32,907 nt of DNA, from the NCBI GenBank assembly GCA_029865945.1, contig JARXAH010000051.1, positions 1 to 32,907 of the forward strand, written 5' to 3'. The DNA comes from Bacteriovoracaceae bacterium (GTDB lineage Bacteria; Bdellovibrionota; Bacteriovoracia; Bacteriovoracales; Bacteriovoracaceae). Shown here piece by piece: positions 7,893-15,720 of the stretch; within the stretch, counting starts at the first letter, position 1, and every line of letters begins with the position of its first letter. The translations under genes were made by a program, and so were the position numbers. Under the pieces are notes generated by a model. That model made no database searches. It saw nothing but the letters and a program-made list of their open reading frames with translations, and was not told the DNA's origin.

Positions 7893-8504
7893 CTAGATCA
7901 AGTAGACAAATGTAAATACTAAGATCCAGACAAAATCGACAAAATGCCAAAATAGACTCGCAATTTCTAGTTTCCCAGAATCACCATGATCGTAGTGCCC
8001 TTGATAGGCCAATACGTACTGACAGGTAAGATAGATAACCCCAGATAAAATGTGAAGTCCATGGAAGCCGGTAATTAAGTAAAAGGTAGATCCAAATAAA
8101 TTATTCCCGTGCAAAAAGTGTGTTAATCCCAAACCGTGAGAAACTAGATGGGTGTATTCATAAGCTTGAATTCCTAAAAATGCGACTCCGCCTACAATGG
8201 TGGCCATCAACCAATTGAGCATTTTTGCGCGATTTTTCAAACGGCAGTAGTGAATACTAAAAAACATAGTTAGAGATGTGATATTGAGAATGATGGTGGC
8301 AACGCCAGCGAGTCCAAAACCCAAATGTTCAACTGGCGACGGCCAAGTCTGTGTGGAGCGCATGACTGCGTAGGCAAGCAAAAACCCAGAAAAAGACATG
8401 GCATCGGTCACTAGAAACATCCACATCGCCAATTTACCAGGAGTCATCGTCCCAAACTGTGGTGATACATAACCTTTATTTACTAAATGATATCCGCCGC
8501 CCAT
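7893..8504 (-). CDS. ctaE: Cytochrome c oxidase subunit III
   Basis: 203 residues with five predicted helices, the short bacterial form. The family features are clear: GMTPGKLAMWMFLVTDAM near the N-terminus, GSTFYLITGFHGLHI in the middle and FWHFVDFVWILVF at the C-terminus. This copy is closer to consensus than the one at 2615-3226. AAGGA precedes the ATG by nine bases. It is 36 bases downstream of the octahaem cytochrome gene and 16 bases upstream of the small CPNC protein, so it bridges the bc part and the oxidase part of the operon. Confidence 0.95.
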   Translation of the reverse strand: MGGGYHLVNKGYVSPQFGTMTPGKLAMWMFLVTDAMSFSGFLLAYAVMRSTQTWPSPVEHLGFGLAGVATIILNITSLTMFFSIHYCRLKNRAKMLNWLMATIVGGVAFLGIQAYEYTHLVSHGLGLTHFLHGNNLFGSTFYLITGFHGLHILSGVIYLTCQYVLAYQGHYDHGDSGKLEIASLFWHFVDFVWILVFTFVYLI

Positions 8505-8540
8505 AGTGATTTTTCCTTATCTTAAAATCGTATTTGTTCC

Positions 8541-11378
8541 TTAAAGGTCTTTATATTTAGTTCCTTTAGGGTAATCATTTTGACTCATTTCCAATAAATA
8601 TTTTACGAGTGCATTAATTTGTTTTTCTGGATTATCATCCAACACTCCGGGAACGGCCGATGTTTTACCGTCATCCCAAAAATTTGGCATTGGCGTATAA
8701 GGCAATATAGCTTGAGGATTATTTAACCATTTCTTAATCCACGCTTCTCTCAATCTCATCTTCACTTGATGCAAGTCAGGTCCCTGGGCCGTATCATTTG
8801 TGAAACCAGTGGAGTGACAAGAAGTACAAGCTAATTCATTAAATATTTTAATGGCGGCCTCTCTTTCACCAGGCTCCCAATTCACTTTTCCAGAAAGATC
8901 CGCAAACATCGTTTGATCACTTTCTGCAGCAAAGTAAGCAACAAGTTTATTTACTTCATCATCAGAAAAATTAAACGATGGCATTCTTATCGTAAGATAG
9001 GTTCGGATCGGATGAACATTCCTTAGGAAGTGGTACAACCACTCAGAGTGTACTCTCAATCCTTCCTTCATCAACCAAGGAGGGCCCGCATTTTGGTCAT
9101 CTTTGTATACTTCGTTCACGCCAGCGATGTGTCCTTCTATATTATGACATCCGTAACAATTATATTTAGTGGCCACTTTTTTACCTTCTTCTGCAATGGC
9201 CTCTCTCGCATTCAAAATTTTCTTACCGGATGCAGGCACGTAATCATTGACGAGGCCAAGTAAAAATCCCGTGATGCTTGTAATTTCCTCTGGGTTAAGA
9301 TAGAAATTCGGCATTTTTGTTAGATCTTTAAATTTCTTAGGAACACCCAAATCCCACCTAGAGGGTTGCTCTAAATGATTGGTAATCCAATCATGTCTTG
9401 TGTGCGGAACTTGTTTTTGTTGACCAAATCCAAACTGCTCAACTGGCTTACTACCGACTGCTGAAAGTTCAGGCCCGATGGGTGGCATACTTTCGTCAAA
9501 TCCGGCAATCTGGTGACAAGAGTAGCAGCCGTATTTGGAGATACTTTTCTTACCGAGTGCTAGGGTGCGTTCTTCTTCGCTTAAGGCACTTAATTTTAAT
9601 TTTGCTGCCGCTTCCGTTTCAAAAGTTGAGAAGTCTTCAATTAATAATTGATCTCGCATTTTCGGATTTAATATTTCAAACTTGAGTGATTCAAAAGTTT
9701 TATTCTTCAAAGATAACATGTACGCAGTAAGGTCATTGGCCTCTTTTTCTGTGAGGCGAAACTTAGGCATGATCGTATTTTCTTGATAGTGAGCTGGTTT
9801 TAAAATCCAAGATTTAAGCCAATCTCCACTCACTTTAGAACCAATACCTGTCAAATAAGGCCCACTCATATTGGCCGTTTTGCTATAAGGTTCATCTATG
9901 CCTTCGACCTGGTGACAGCCAATACATCCGATGGTTTGAATAAGATGTTTTCCATTTTCAGCATCACCAGAAGTATATTTTGCAAACGGAGTATAAGATT
10001 CCGAGTTTTTATATAAGTACTCAACCATGGAATTTACTTCTGCCACGTTGAGCGCCATAAATTCAGGATTTGAATTATTGGCCTGGTTAAAGAAAGCTGG
10101 CATTCGCGATTTATGATTAAAAGAATGGGGAGACCAAATCCAATTTTTAGTAAATTCTGGCGTAATTTTGCCAGCGATTTTTAATAAACTAGGTCCCGGT
10201 TTAACTTTGTCGGCCCATCCTTCAATTTTGTGGCAACCATAACAACCATAATTTTCAATGAGACGTTTACCCTTATTGAGCTTATGGGCCATTGGTAAGT
10301 ACTCAACTCCTTGGTGACACTTGATACACATTCCTTCTGCGTACTGAAGCGGAAGCATGGGTTGAGGAACTTTGTGGGGTTCATGCCATTGATATTTTTT
10401 TATCCAATCTTGTTTTTGTTTTTCATTTTGAGGAACGTGGGCAGCGGAATTGAAATCATTTACCCGGTGTCCTTCGCCGCCGTGACAAGACGTACAGCCA
10501 AACTCTTTCAGAGGGTGTTTGGAATCTGGCCCTGCCGCAAGGGTATCAACATGAGGGTGAGTTTTATAAGGGTTTTCTTGATTTTCAAAGCCTTTTTGAT
10601 CAATGAAGACGTGACAGGTAGTACATCGATCCACTTTAGTGGTTTGTTGAAAATATCTGTCGTCCGTTAAGCGCTTAAGAACGACTTGTTTAATTTTAAC
10701 CGTGGGATCTAAGTAATCTAAAAAAGGAAGATTTCGAAGGAGCCATACAAAGGATTTAGAATTTAAATTGGCCGCGACGGTGAGCCTGTCTCTTGCTCCA
10801 ATAATTTCTTTAATTTTCTTATCTATCTCCATTTGAGAATTTTTAATTTCAAGGAGCTTTTTATTGAGCGAATTTTCCTCTGATTGAAACGCTTTTAATT
10901 TGTCTCGACCAAGATCAAAATTAGCTTGCGCCTCTTTCATTTTTTTATAGTAAATTTCTGCTTTCTGAGTTTCCTTAGCAACGTTGTAGTGCTCATAATT
11001 AAATTGATATTCACCCGATTTTGATCCCCAAACACCATTAGTCATATTTTGGGCGTAAATCTTTTTTTCTACTTCGCCAATTTCTCTTTCAATTCTACTT
11101 ATATCTGTGGCCTTGGATTCTAATTCTTGCTCAGCTTGCTTGAGTGAGGTTTCAAAATTTTTTAGCGCCACTTGATCAATATCTTTTGAAGTGGCAGCAA
11201 TTTGGTCATTAAGGTGCTGCTGTTTAATATCGATGGCCTTTAATTGAACGGCCTTCCAAGGTCTAAGATAATCATCAACAAACATCCACAAAACAGCAAA
11301 AAGTAGCAATACCGCCAAAACAGCAAATACTTTATTTAGCTTTTTGGTGTCGTACGCCATTCCAGGTTCTTTCTTCAT
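8541..11378 (-). CDS. Octahaem c-type cytochrome with membrane anchor and coiled-coil stalk
   Basis: 945 residues. Order: one N-terminal membrane helix (about 17-35); a long Lys/Glu-rich heptad-like region (about 45-200, a likely coiled coil); then eight CXXCH sites at C252, C295, C351, C379, C485, C618, C741 and C851. The first three are close together and lack nearby Met motifs, so may be bis-His haems. The last five are spaced about 105-135 residues apart, each followed by a Met-Pro motif (M426, M537, M689, M799, M897), the mark of five tandem class-I cytochrome c domains. It follows the cytochrome b gene, in the place usually held by cytochrome c1 or an equivalent, and precedes oxidase genes. 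It probably carries electrons from the Rieske centre towards CuA. RBS AGGA is nine bases from the ATG. Confidence 0.93.
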   Translation of the reverse strand: MKKEPGMAYDTKKLNKVFAVLAVLLLFAVLWMFVDDYLRPWKAVQLKAIDIKQQHLNDQIAATSKDIDQVALKNFETSLKQAEQELESKATDISRIEREIGEVEKKIYAQNMTNGVWGSKSGEYQFNYEHYNVAKETQKAEIYYKKMKEAQANFDLGRDKLKAFQSEENSLNKKLLEIKNSQMEIDKKIKEIIGARDRLTVAANLNSKSFVWLLRNLPFLDYLDPTVKIKQVVLKRLTDDRYFQQTTKVDRCTTCHVFIDQKGFENQENPYKTHPHVDTLAAGPDSKHPLKEFGCTSCHGGEGHRVNDFNSAAHVPQNEKQKQDWIKKYQWHEPHKVPQPMLPLQYAEGMCIKCHQGVEYLPMAHKLNKGKRLIENYGCYGCHKIEGWADKVKPGPSLLKIAGKITPEFTKNWIWSPHSFNHKSRMPAFFNQANNSNPEFMALNVAEVNSMVEYLYKNSESYTPFAKYTSGDAENGKHLIQTIGCIGCHQVEGIDEPYSKTANMSGPYLTGIGSKVSGDWLKSWILKPAHYQENTIMPKFRLTEKEANDLTAYMLSLKNKTFESLKFEILNPKMRDQLLIEDFSTFETEAAAKLKLSALSEEERTLALGKKSISKYGCYSCHQIAGFDESMPPIGPELSAVGSKPVEQFGFGQQKQVPHTRHDWITNHLEQPSRWDLGVPKKFKDLTKMPNFYLNPEEITSITGFLLGLVNDYVPASGKKILNAREAIAEEGKKVATKYNCYGCHNIEGHIAGVNEVYKDDQNAGPPWLMKEGLRVHSEWLYHFLRNVHPIRTYLTIRMPSFNFSDDEVNKLVAYFAAESDQTMFADLSGKVNWEPGEREAAIKIFNELACTSCHSTGFTNDTAQGPDLHQVKMRLREAWIKKWLNNPQAILPYTPMPNFWDDGKTSAVPGVLDDNPEKQINALVKYLLEMSQNDYPKGTKYKDL

Positions 11379-11409
11379 TTTTATTTATCCTAAATAATTG
11401 GCCAACTTA

Positions 11410-12483
11410 TTATATGTTCAACTCGAACTCTGGCATGAAAACAATATACTTAAGATTGATAAACCATCTTAGGTACATTTTTAATGGTAAACTCATCATC
11501 GTTAGTACCAAGAAAATGAGAAAATAATATCTTGCTTTGCCCATCGTAATGAGAAATTTTTGGCCAAATTTTCTGGTAATAAAAACAGGTACAAAAGTGT
11601 AATAGATGGCCACAAGTATCAGTCCTAAAAATTCTCTGGCAAAAATATTTTTTGGTAGAGGCATATTGAGGAACTTAATCCAAAAAATTTCCGATAGGTT
11701 AATGTTATTGGCAGCAACAACTTTGTGGGCATCCCAAAATTCAAATGGGCCATAAAATGTCCAGTTAGGGCCACGCAAAAACGTTCCAATAATGATAAGG
11801 AAGATCCACAACAATAACCAACCAAACAGAAAGGAAGTTATGGCGAACTTGCGATCTTTAAAAGAGTAGTATCCATTCCCTTTGGGATTGGTATCGATAT
11901 AGGGAATCGCAATCAATCCTACAACAATGAGTACTGGCAAAGTTACTCCGGCGATCCAAGGATCAAAATAAACCAACATTTCTTGAAGACCTAAAAAGTA
12001 CCAAGGGGCCTTTGCAGGATTGGGCGCCCAGGTGGGATTGGCCGGCTCTTCAAGCGGTGATTTTAGTAATATTGACCAGGCGATCAAAAAAACAGTACCC
12101 GCAATAATGGCAAATAATTCTGTATAGACTAGGTTTGGCCAGGCCCAAACTTTTTCACGATTTTCTGGAGTTCCTTCGACCGGTGGCTCACCTGCGGCCA
12201 TTCTTTGATCATTGATTACCCCTTTGTGAATGGCAAACCATGTCGACCAAATGACAAGTGCTAATAAAAAGATGATCGGTACGTTATCGGGCCAAATAAC
12301 AATTGATAGAAAAACAGGGTCTAAACTCATCCATCCGAAAATGATTAAAATTAAGATAAGAGCGATGGTTGCAAATTTTTTGCTGGCCACTACCTCAATG
12401 TGCTTGATGCCTAAAAAGAAGAAAAAAATAATTCCGGTAAAACTAAAAACCGGATCTGAAAGATAATTGATTATGGCCTTCAT
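11410..12483 (-). CDS. petD: Cytochrome b C-terminal (subunit IV-like) protein of the quinol oxidoreductase
   Basis: 357 residues. The centre (about 112-250) matches subunit IV or the C-terminal half of cytochrome b: PNLVYTELFAI, the Qo-site segment and following helices. The Qo motif, PEWY in most families, reads A159-P160-W161-Y162, followed by FLGLQEMLVY. Compared with plastid subunit IV (about 160 residues) it is enlarged, with about three extra helices before the domain and two or three after it. It pairs with the b6-like protein encoded 81 bases upstream to form the membrane quinol-oxidising core. GAGG lies seven bases before the ATG. Confidence 0.92.
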   Translation of the reverse strand: MKAIINYLSDPVFSFTGIIFFFFLGIKHIEVVASKKFATIALILILIIFGWMSLDPVFLSIVIWPDNVPIIFLLALVIWSTWFAIHKGVINDQRMAAGEPPVEGTPENREKVWAWPNLVYTELFAIIAGTVFLIAWSILLKSPLEEPANPTWAPNPAKAPWYFLGLQEMLVYFDPWIAGVTLPVLIVVGLIAIPYIDTNPKGNGYYSFKDRKFAITSFLFGWLLLWIFLIIIGTFLRGPNWTFYGPFEFWDAHKVVAANNINLSEIFWIKFLNMPLPKNIFAREFLGLILVAIYYTFVPVFITRKFGQKFLITMGKARYYFLIFLVLTMMSLPLKMYLRWFINLKYIVFMPEFELNI

Positions 12484-12564
12484 TCATTTTCCTCAAACAC
12501 AAACATACAAAGATACAAATTTATTCAACACAATACTTAATTTCAAAACTTCTTAAGAACATTT

Positions 12565-13350
12565 TTAAAGAGGAGCTGAAATTCCCCCATCCTTACGAAC
12601 TCGCCAGAAGTGAACAGCAATTAAGACGGCCACAACCACGGGAATGAAAACACAGTGCAAAATATAAAAACGTAGCAGTGCCGCTTCACCAACGAAACGT
12701 CCACCCAGCAACTGAAATCGAACATCATTTTTATCAGAAACGAGGGCAAAATCACCAATTTTTGCAAACGCAGCCCCGGGCCCGCCATTACCTAGAAAAG
12801 GAGTCGCTTTTGCCATGTTAGATCCTACCGTAATGGCCCAAATGGCCAACTGATCCCATGGAAGTAAATATCCTGTAAAAGAAAGCAACATCGTTAACAC
12901 TAAGAGAATAACACCCACTCCCCAGTTAAATTCGCGAGGTGGTTTATAAGAACCGGTCATAAAGACGCGGAACATGTGAATCCAAACAGTGATAACCATA
13001 GCATGTGCGCCCCAACGATGAAGCTCTCGCATGATTCCTAGGGGAACGTGCTCGCGCAAAGCAATAATATCGTTGTAGGCATACTCGGCCGTGGGACGGT
13101 AATAAAACATTAACAAAATACCGGTGACCGTGAGGGCCAAAAAAATAAAGAAAGTTAAACCACCCATACACCATGTGTAACCAAGTTGAACGCCTGATTT
13201 TTTTAGCTTAATGGGATGTAAGTGCAAAAAAACGTTACCTGCAACAACAGCAGCACGATTCCTCGCATTGTTTGGTGGGCCATGGCGAAAGATAGATTTC
13301 CAAACTTGGGTTTTGGAAACTTTTTCTACAAATGATTCATTATCGGCCAT
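12565..13350 (-). CDS. petB: Cytochrome b6-type N-terminal cytochrome b
   Basis: 261 residues, four core helices. Haem b ligands are H111/H125 (helix B) and H232/H247 (helix D). The +15 spacing on helix D is the b6 pattern rather than the +14 of mitochondrial cytochrome b. Cys61 in [10 protein letters not shown] aligns with the b6 cysteine that covalently binds the extra haem c_i (c_n), so that haem may be present. The [15 protein letters not shown] segment is also b6-like. It is the quinol-binding core of a Rieske/cytochrome b complex in the inner membrane. AGGAG is ten bases upstream of the start, and the gene follows the Rieske gene by 47 bases. Confidence 0.95.
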   Translation of the reverse strand: MADNESFVEKVSKTQVWKSIFRHGPPNNARNRAAVVAGNVFLHLHPIKLKKSGVQLGYTWCMGGLTFFIFLALTVTGILLMFYYRPTAEYAYNDIIALREHVPLGIMRELHRWGAHAMVITVWIHMFRVFMTGSYKPPREFNWGVGVILLVLTMLLSFTGYLLPWDQLAIWAITVGSNMAKATPFLGNGGPGAAFAKIGDFALVSDKNDVRFQLLGGRFVGEAALLRFYILHCVFIPVVVAVLIAVHFWRVRKDGGISAPL

Positions 13351-13397
13351 ATAACTAGTGCTCCTATCCTAAGAAAGACAAATTTCTTTTCAAAAAA

Positions 13398-13907
13398 TCA
13401 AACGGATATATAAGAATCCGGATTGCTCCACTCGCCTTTTTCGTAACGAAAAACTCGCGTTTTATCGACGATGGCATTCCCAGTGGCGTCCAGAAAAACT
13501 TTATATCTCTCGAGAGGTCTAGGTGCAGGCCCCTCAAAATTAATTCCGTTGGGATAAAATCCTGAACCGTGACATGGGCACTTGAATTTTCTTTCGGCTG
13601 ACAACCAAGTTGGTACACAACCTAAGTGAGTACAGATGTTGGACATGGCAACGAATTTTCCATCGCTCTTAAAAATCCAGACCCCGTAGATTTTTTTCCA
13701 ACGCTCGTCTACGCCCGTGTCGTATGCTTCCGGTCTGCCAGCATTAAAATCCATCGCTGGTTCAAATACAACATTGGGATAAAGATAACGAAAAATGAGA
13801 CTTAGTACTCCTCCAACGGATGCTGACAAAGCAATAAATCCAATGGAAAGGTAACTAAAAAATTCCCGTCGATTAATACTAGATTTTTTTTCTACTTCTA
13901 AGGCCAT
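13398..13907 (-). CDS. petC: Rieske iron-sulfur protein of the bc/b6f-type complex
   Basis: 169 residues. Both cluster-binding boxes are present: CTHLGC (C92, H94, with C97 for the disulfide) and CPCHGS (C110, C112, H113), giving the 2Fe-2S centre with two His and two Cys ligands. The N-terminus has a twin-arginine-like NRREFFSYL followed by one hydrophobic helix (about 20-44), as expected for a Tat-inserted, membrane-anchored Rieske protein. It is the first gene of the respiratory operon. AAGGA lies nine bases before the ATG, and a -35-like TTGACA is about 95 bases upstream. Confidence 0.96.
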   Translation of the reverse strand: MALEVEKKSSINRREFFSYLSIGFIALSASVGGVLSLIFRYLYPNVVFEPAMDFNAGRPEAYDTGVDERWKKIYGVWIFKSDGKFVAMSNICTHLGCVPTWLSAERKFKCPCHGSGFYPNGINFEGPAPRPLERYKVFLDATGNAIVDKTRVFRYEKGEWSNPDSYISV

Positions 13908-13979
13908 GTCCGCGTTTCCTTAGTTCATATTTTAAATACTGATTCAACTACAATATTAAACGAATACAATTTTTTAGAT

Positions 13980-14006
13980 AGAGTAGATAACGTTAATCTA
14001 TGTCAA
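13980..14006 (-). promoter_or_regulatory. Putative promoter of the respiratory operon
   Basis: The minus strand has a perfect TTGACA (14001-14006) about 95 bases before the Rieske ATG. The best -10 candidates are weak (TACTCT at a 15-bp spacing, CTCTAT at 17 bp), so the promoter could need an activator. It is the only gap in the 13.5-kb cluster with room for a main promoter. Confidence 0.35.
13984..14000. promoter_or_regulatory. Near-perfect palindrome next to the operon -35 element
   Basis: The 17-bp sequence TAGATAACGTTAATCTA becomes a perfect 16-bp palindrome if one A/T pair is removed. It directly abuts TTGACA and fills the spacer of the putative respiratory promoter, where a regulator would be expected to bind. 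No regulator can be named from the sequence. Confidence 0.4.
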
Positions 14007-14035
14007 AAAAAAGAAATGGTATTTTGATTCCCATT
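14005..14035 (-). terminator. Possible weak terminator of the HEAT-repeat gene
   Basis: Minus strand: AATGG (14031-14035) and CCATT (14015-14019) can form a 5-bp stem with an 11-nt loop, followed within three bases by a run of eight T (14005-14012). It lies 12 bases after the HEAT-repeat gene stop and overlaps the -35 region of the next promoter. The short stem keeps confidence low. Confidence 0.4.
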
Positions 14036-14046
14036 ATCTAGAATAA

Positions 14047-14949
14047 TTAAGATTTTTTCAACATGATTAGTAGTTCTAAAATTTTCATATTCACAACGTT
14101 ATCTTTTTCTAATTTTTTGAGCTCACTAAGTAAATCAATAAAGTATTGATGAGGAGTGATGTTGTGCGAAAGGAGTGTGTTGATGGAGGAAAGAAAGTTC
14201 AATTGTAATTGCTGATATTGGTTGTTATCAATTCCCAGCTTTTGCATAACCTCTTGACGACTTTCAAGCTTCCAAAATTCTCGAATGTTTGAAATCCCTT
14301 TGGGATTATTAAAATAAACAAGTCCAAGAGCAGCGTGAAGAGATTCAAGTCCAATGCTTGCTGAGGAGCTGCTGACGAGAGATTCAAAATAAGGGACCTC
14401 TTCTGTTTTCTCGCCTTGCGCGAGAGTGATGATGGCAACTTGTTTGAGGCCTCTATCTTGTGTTTGATGCATCAAAAGTTGTAAAGGTTTCCAAGGAAAT
14501 TGGGGAGAATTTTTAAAATTGATGGAAAGTTTTCCTAGGCCGACCACACCACTAAATTGCACTTGAGGGTCTGGATCCGTAAGGGATTTTTCCAACCAGG
14601 GAAGCACAGACTCGTGGTTAATAGAGGACATCGTGACGATGATAAAATTTCTGGTGCGAGGATCTTGTTGTTGAGATTTATAAGTCGCTCCTAGCTGTTC
14701 AATGAGCCAGGGAATGTCTTCCTCGGGAATATGGGAGGAATTAACATACTTAGATAATTCATAGGCCGCGACCCATTTGTTACCAAAAGTTTTACTATCG
14801 AGTTCTTCGACTAATGTTTTATAGTCCCCTGATTTTGAGATAAGTTTGGTGAGCGCAAAAAAAAGGAGCGATACTCCTATAAGAATAAAAATGGGCATGG
14901 ACCATTCTGTCCACCAACTTTCGCTGATGTTTTCAGAGTTATTTGACAT
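14047..14949 (-). CDS. Membrane-anchored HEAT-repeat-like protein
   Basis: The ATG at 14949 is preferred because AAGGA lies eight bases upstream; a longer reading to 15006 has no comparable site. The 300-residue product has one membrane helix near the N-terminus (about 17-36) and then a helical region. Repeated patterns such as DPDPQVQFSGVVGLGKL and the surrounding paired helices look like HEAT/armadillo repeats, a protein-protein interaction scaffold. It ends 140 bases before the Rieske gene on the same strand, so it may help assemble or regulate the respiratory complex, but a separate promoter seems to divide them. Function unknown. Confidence 0.75.
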   Translation of the reverse strand: MSNNSENISESWWTEWSMPIFILIGVSLLFFALTKLISKSGDYKTLVEELDSKTFGNKWVAAYELSKYVNSSHIPEEDIPWLIEQLGATYKSQQQDPRTRNFIIVTMSSINHESVLPWLEKSLTDPDPQVQFSGVVGLGKLSINFKNSPQFPWKPLQLLMHQTQDRGLKQVAIITLAQGEKTEEVPYFESLVSSSSASIGLESLHAALGLVYFNNPKGISNIREFWKLESRQEVMQKLGIDNNQYQQLQLNFLSSINTLLSHNITPHQYFIDLLSELKKLEKDNVVNMKILELLIMLKKS

Positions 14950-15035
14950 GTCAGAATTCCTTGATTGGCAGTGATTCAATATAGCGATAAATTCCCATAA
15001 TACCAATCCCTCAATGTTCGCTTTGGAAAAAATTT

Positions 15036-15599
15036 ATGTCTTTTCTTCTTCAATTTTTGCTCTCGCTCATCACTTTTTTTGGCTGGTTTACGGCCGCTGT
15101 GGCCTACGGGTTGGTTCCAACAACTTTGTCTCATATCTTGCTCGCGGTCCCTTTTGTCATTGTCTTAATTTTTGTTTTGGCCTTCGTCATGTTTTATTTT
15201 ATGGGAGTAAGGCAATTAGTCGTCAATGTGATGCATGGCCTACAAACTTCCAACCGCGAACAGTTAGGTCAATTTTTTTCCTGCAGCGACGAGGAAATTC
15301 CCAAAGACTTAACACCCTACTTGAGTAAATTGAATCGATTTTATTATGTGGTGAATCAGGCCAAACGAAAATCTATCCCCTGGTGTATTTTGATTTTGAT
15401 ATTAGGAATCTTGGCCTTTTTACTGGGGGCGGCCCATCATACACAAGTAGTTGATAAATCCATTCACTTAGGTGTGGTGATTGGATATTTAGTGGCGTCA
15501 ACACTGGGATGGGTTTGGATGATGAAGTATTTGCGAGAAGCCAATAAGACTCTCAGACAAGTAAAAGAACTTTTTGGCCTAAAATCCAATCAGATGTAG
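15036..15599 (+). CDS. Four-helix integral membrane protein, unknown function
   Basis: 187 residues. Four predicted membrane helices (about 5-25, 31-57, 113-134 and 142-165) are separated by one cytoplasm-sized polar loop of about 55 residues between helices 2 and 3. That loop contains an FSCSDEEIPKDLTPYLSKLNRFYYVVNQAKRK-type stretch, partly charged. No family was recognised. The start has a GGA eight bases before the ATG. It is divergent from the HEAT-repeat gene with an 86-bp gap that could hold both promoters. Confidence 0.75.
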   Translation: MSFLLQFLLSLITFFGWFTAAVAYGLVPTTLSHILLAVPFVIVLIFVLAFVMFYFMGVRQLVVNVMHGLQTSNREQLGQFFSCSDEEIPKDLTPYLSKLNRFYYVVNQAKRKSIPWCILILILGILAFLLGAAHHTQVVDKSIHLGVVIGYLVASTLGWVWMMKYLREANKTLRQVKELFGLKSNQM

Positions 15600-15720
15600 C
15601 CCAAGAGATAGGTTTGTTTTGAGCAAAAAGTGGGTACGAAAGTGGGCGGTATTTTTTGAAAATTTAAGTTGAGAGAGGGGTTTTTAGAAGTTTTTCCGTC
15701 ACATGTTAAAATAGAAGTTG

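Noticed and set aside
8541-11378. Alternative complex III (ActA-F) interpretation of the multihaem gene
   Set aside because: The neighbours are Rieske and cytochrome b genes, which alternative complex III lacks, and no molybdopterin-type ActB is present.
15014-15328. 104-codon plus-strand frame overlapping the four-helix membrane protein
   Set aside because: The other frame (15036-15599) gives coherent membrane helices and a ribosome site; this one gives a mixed composition typical of a shadow frame.
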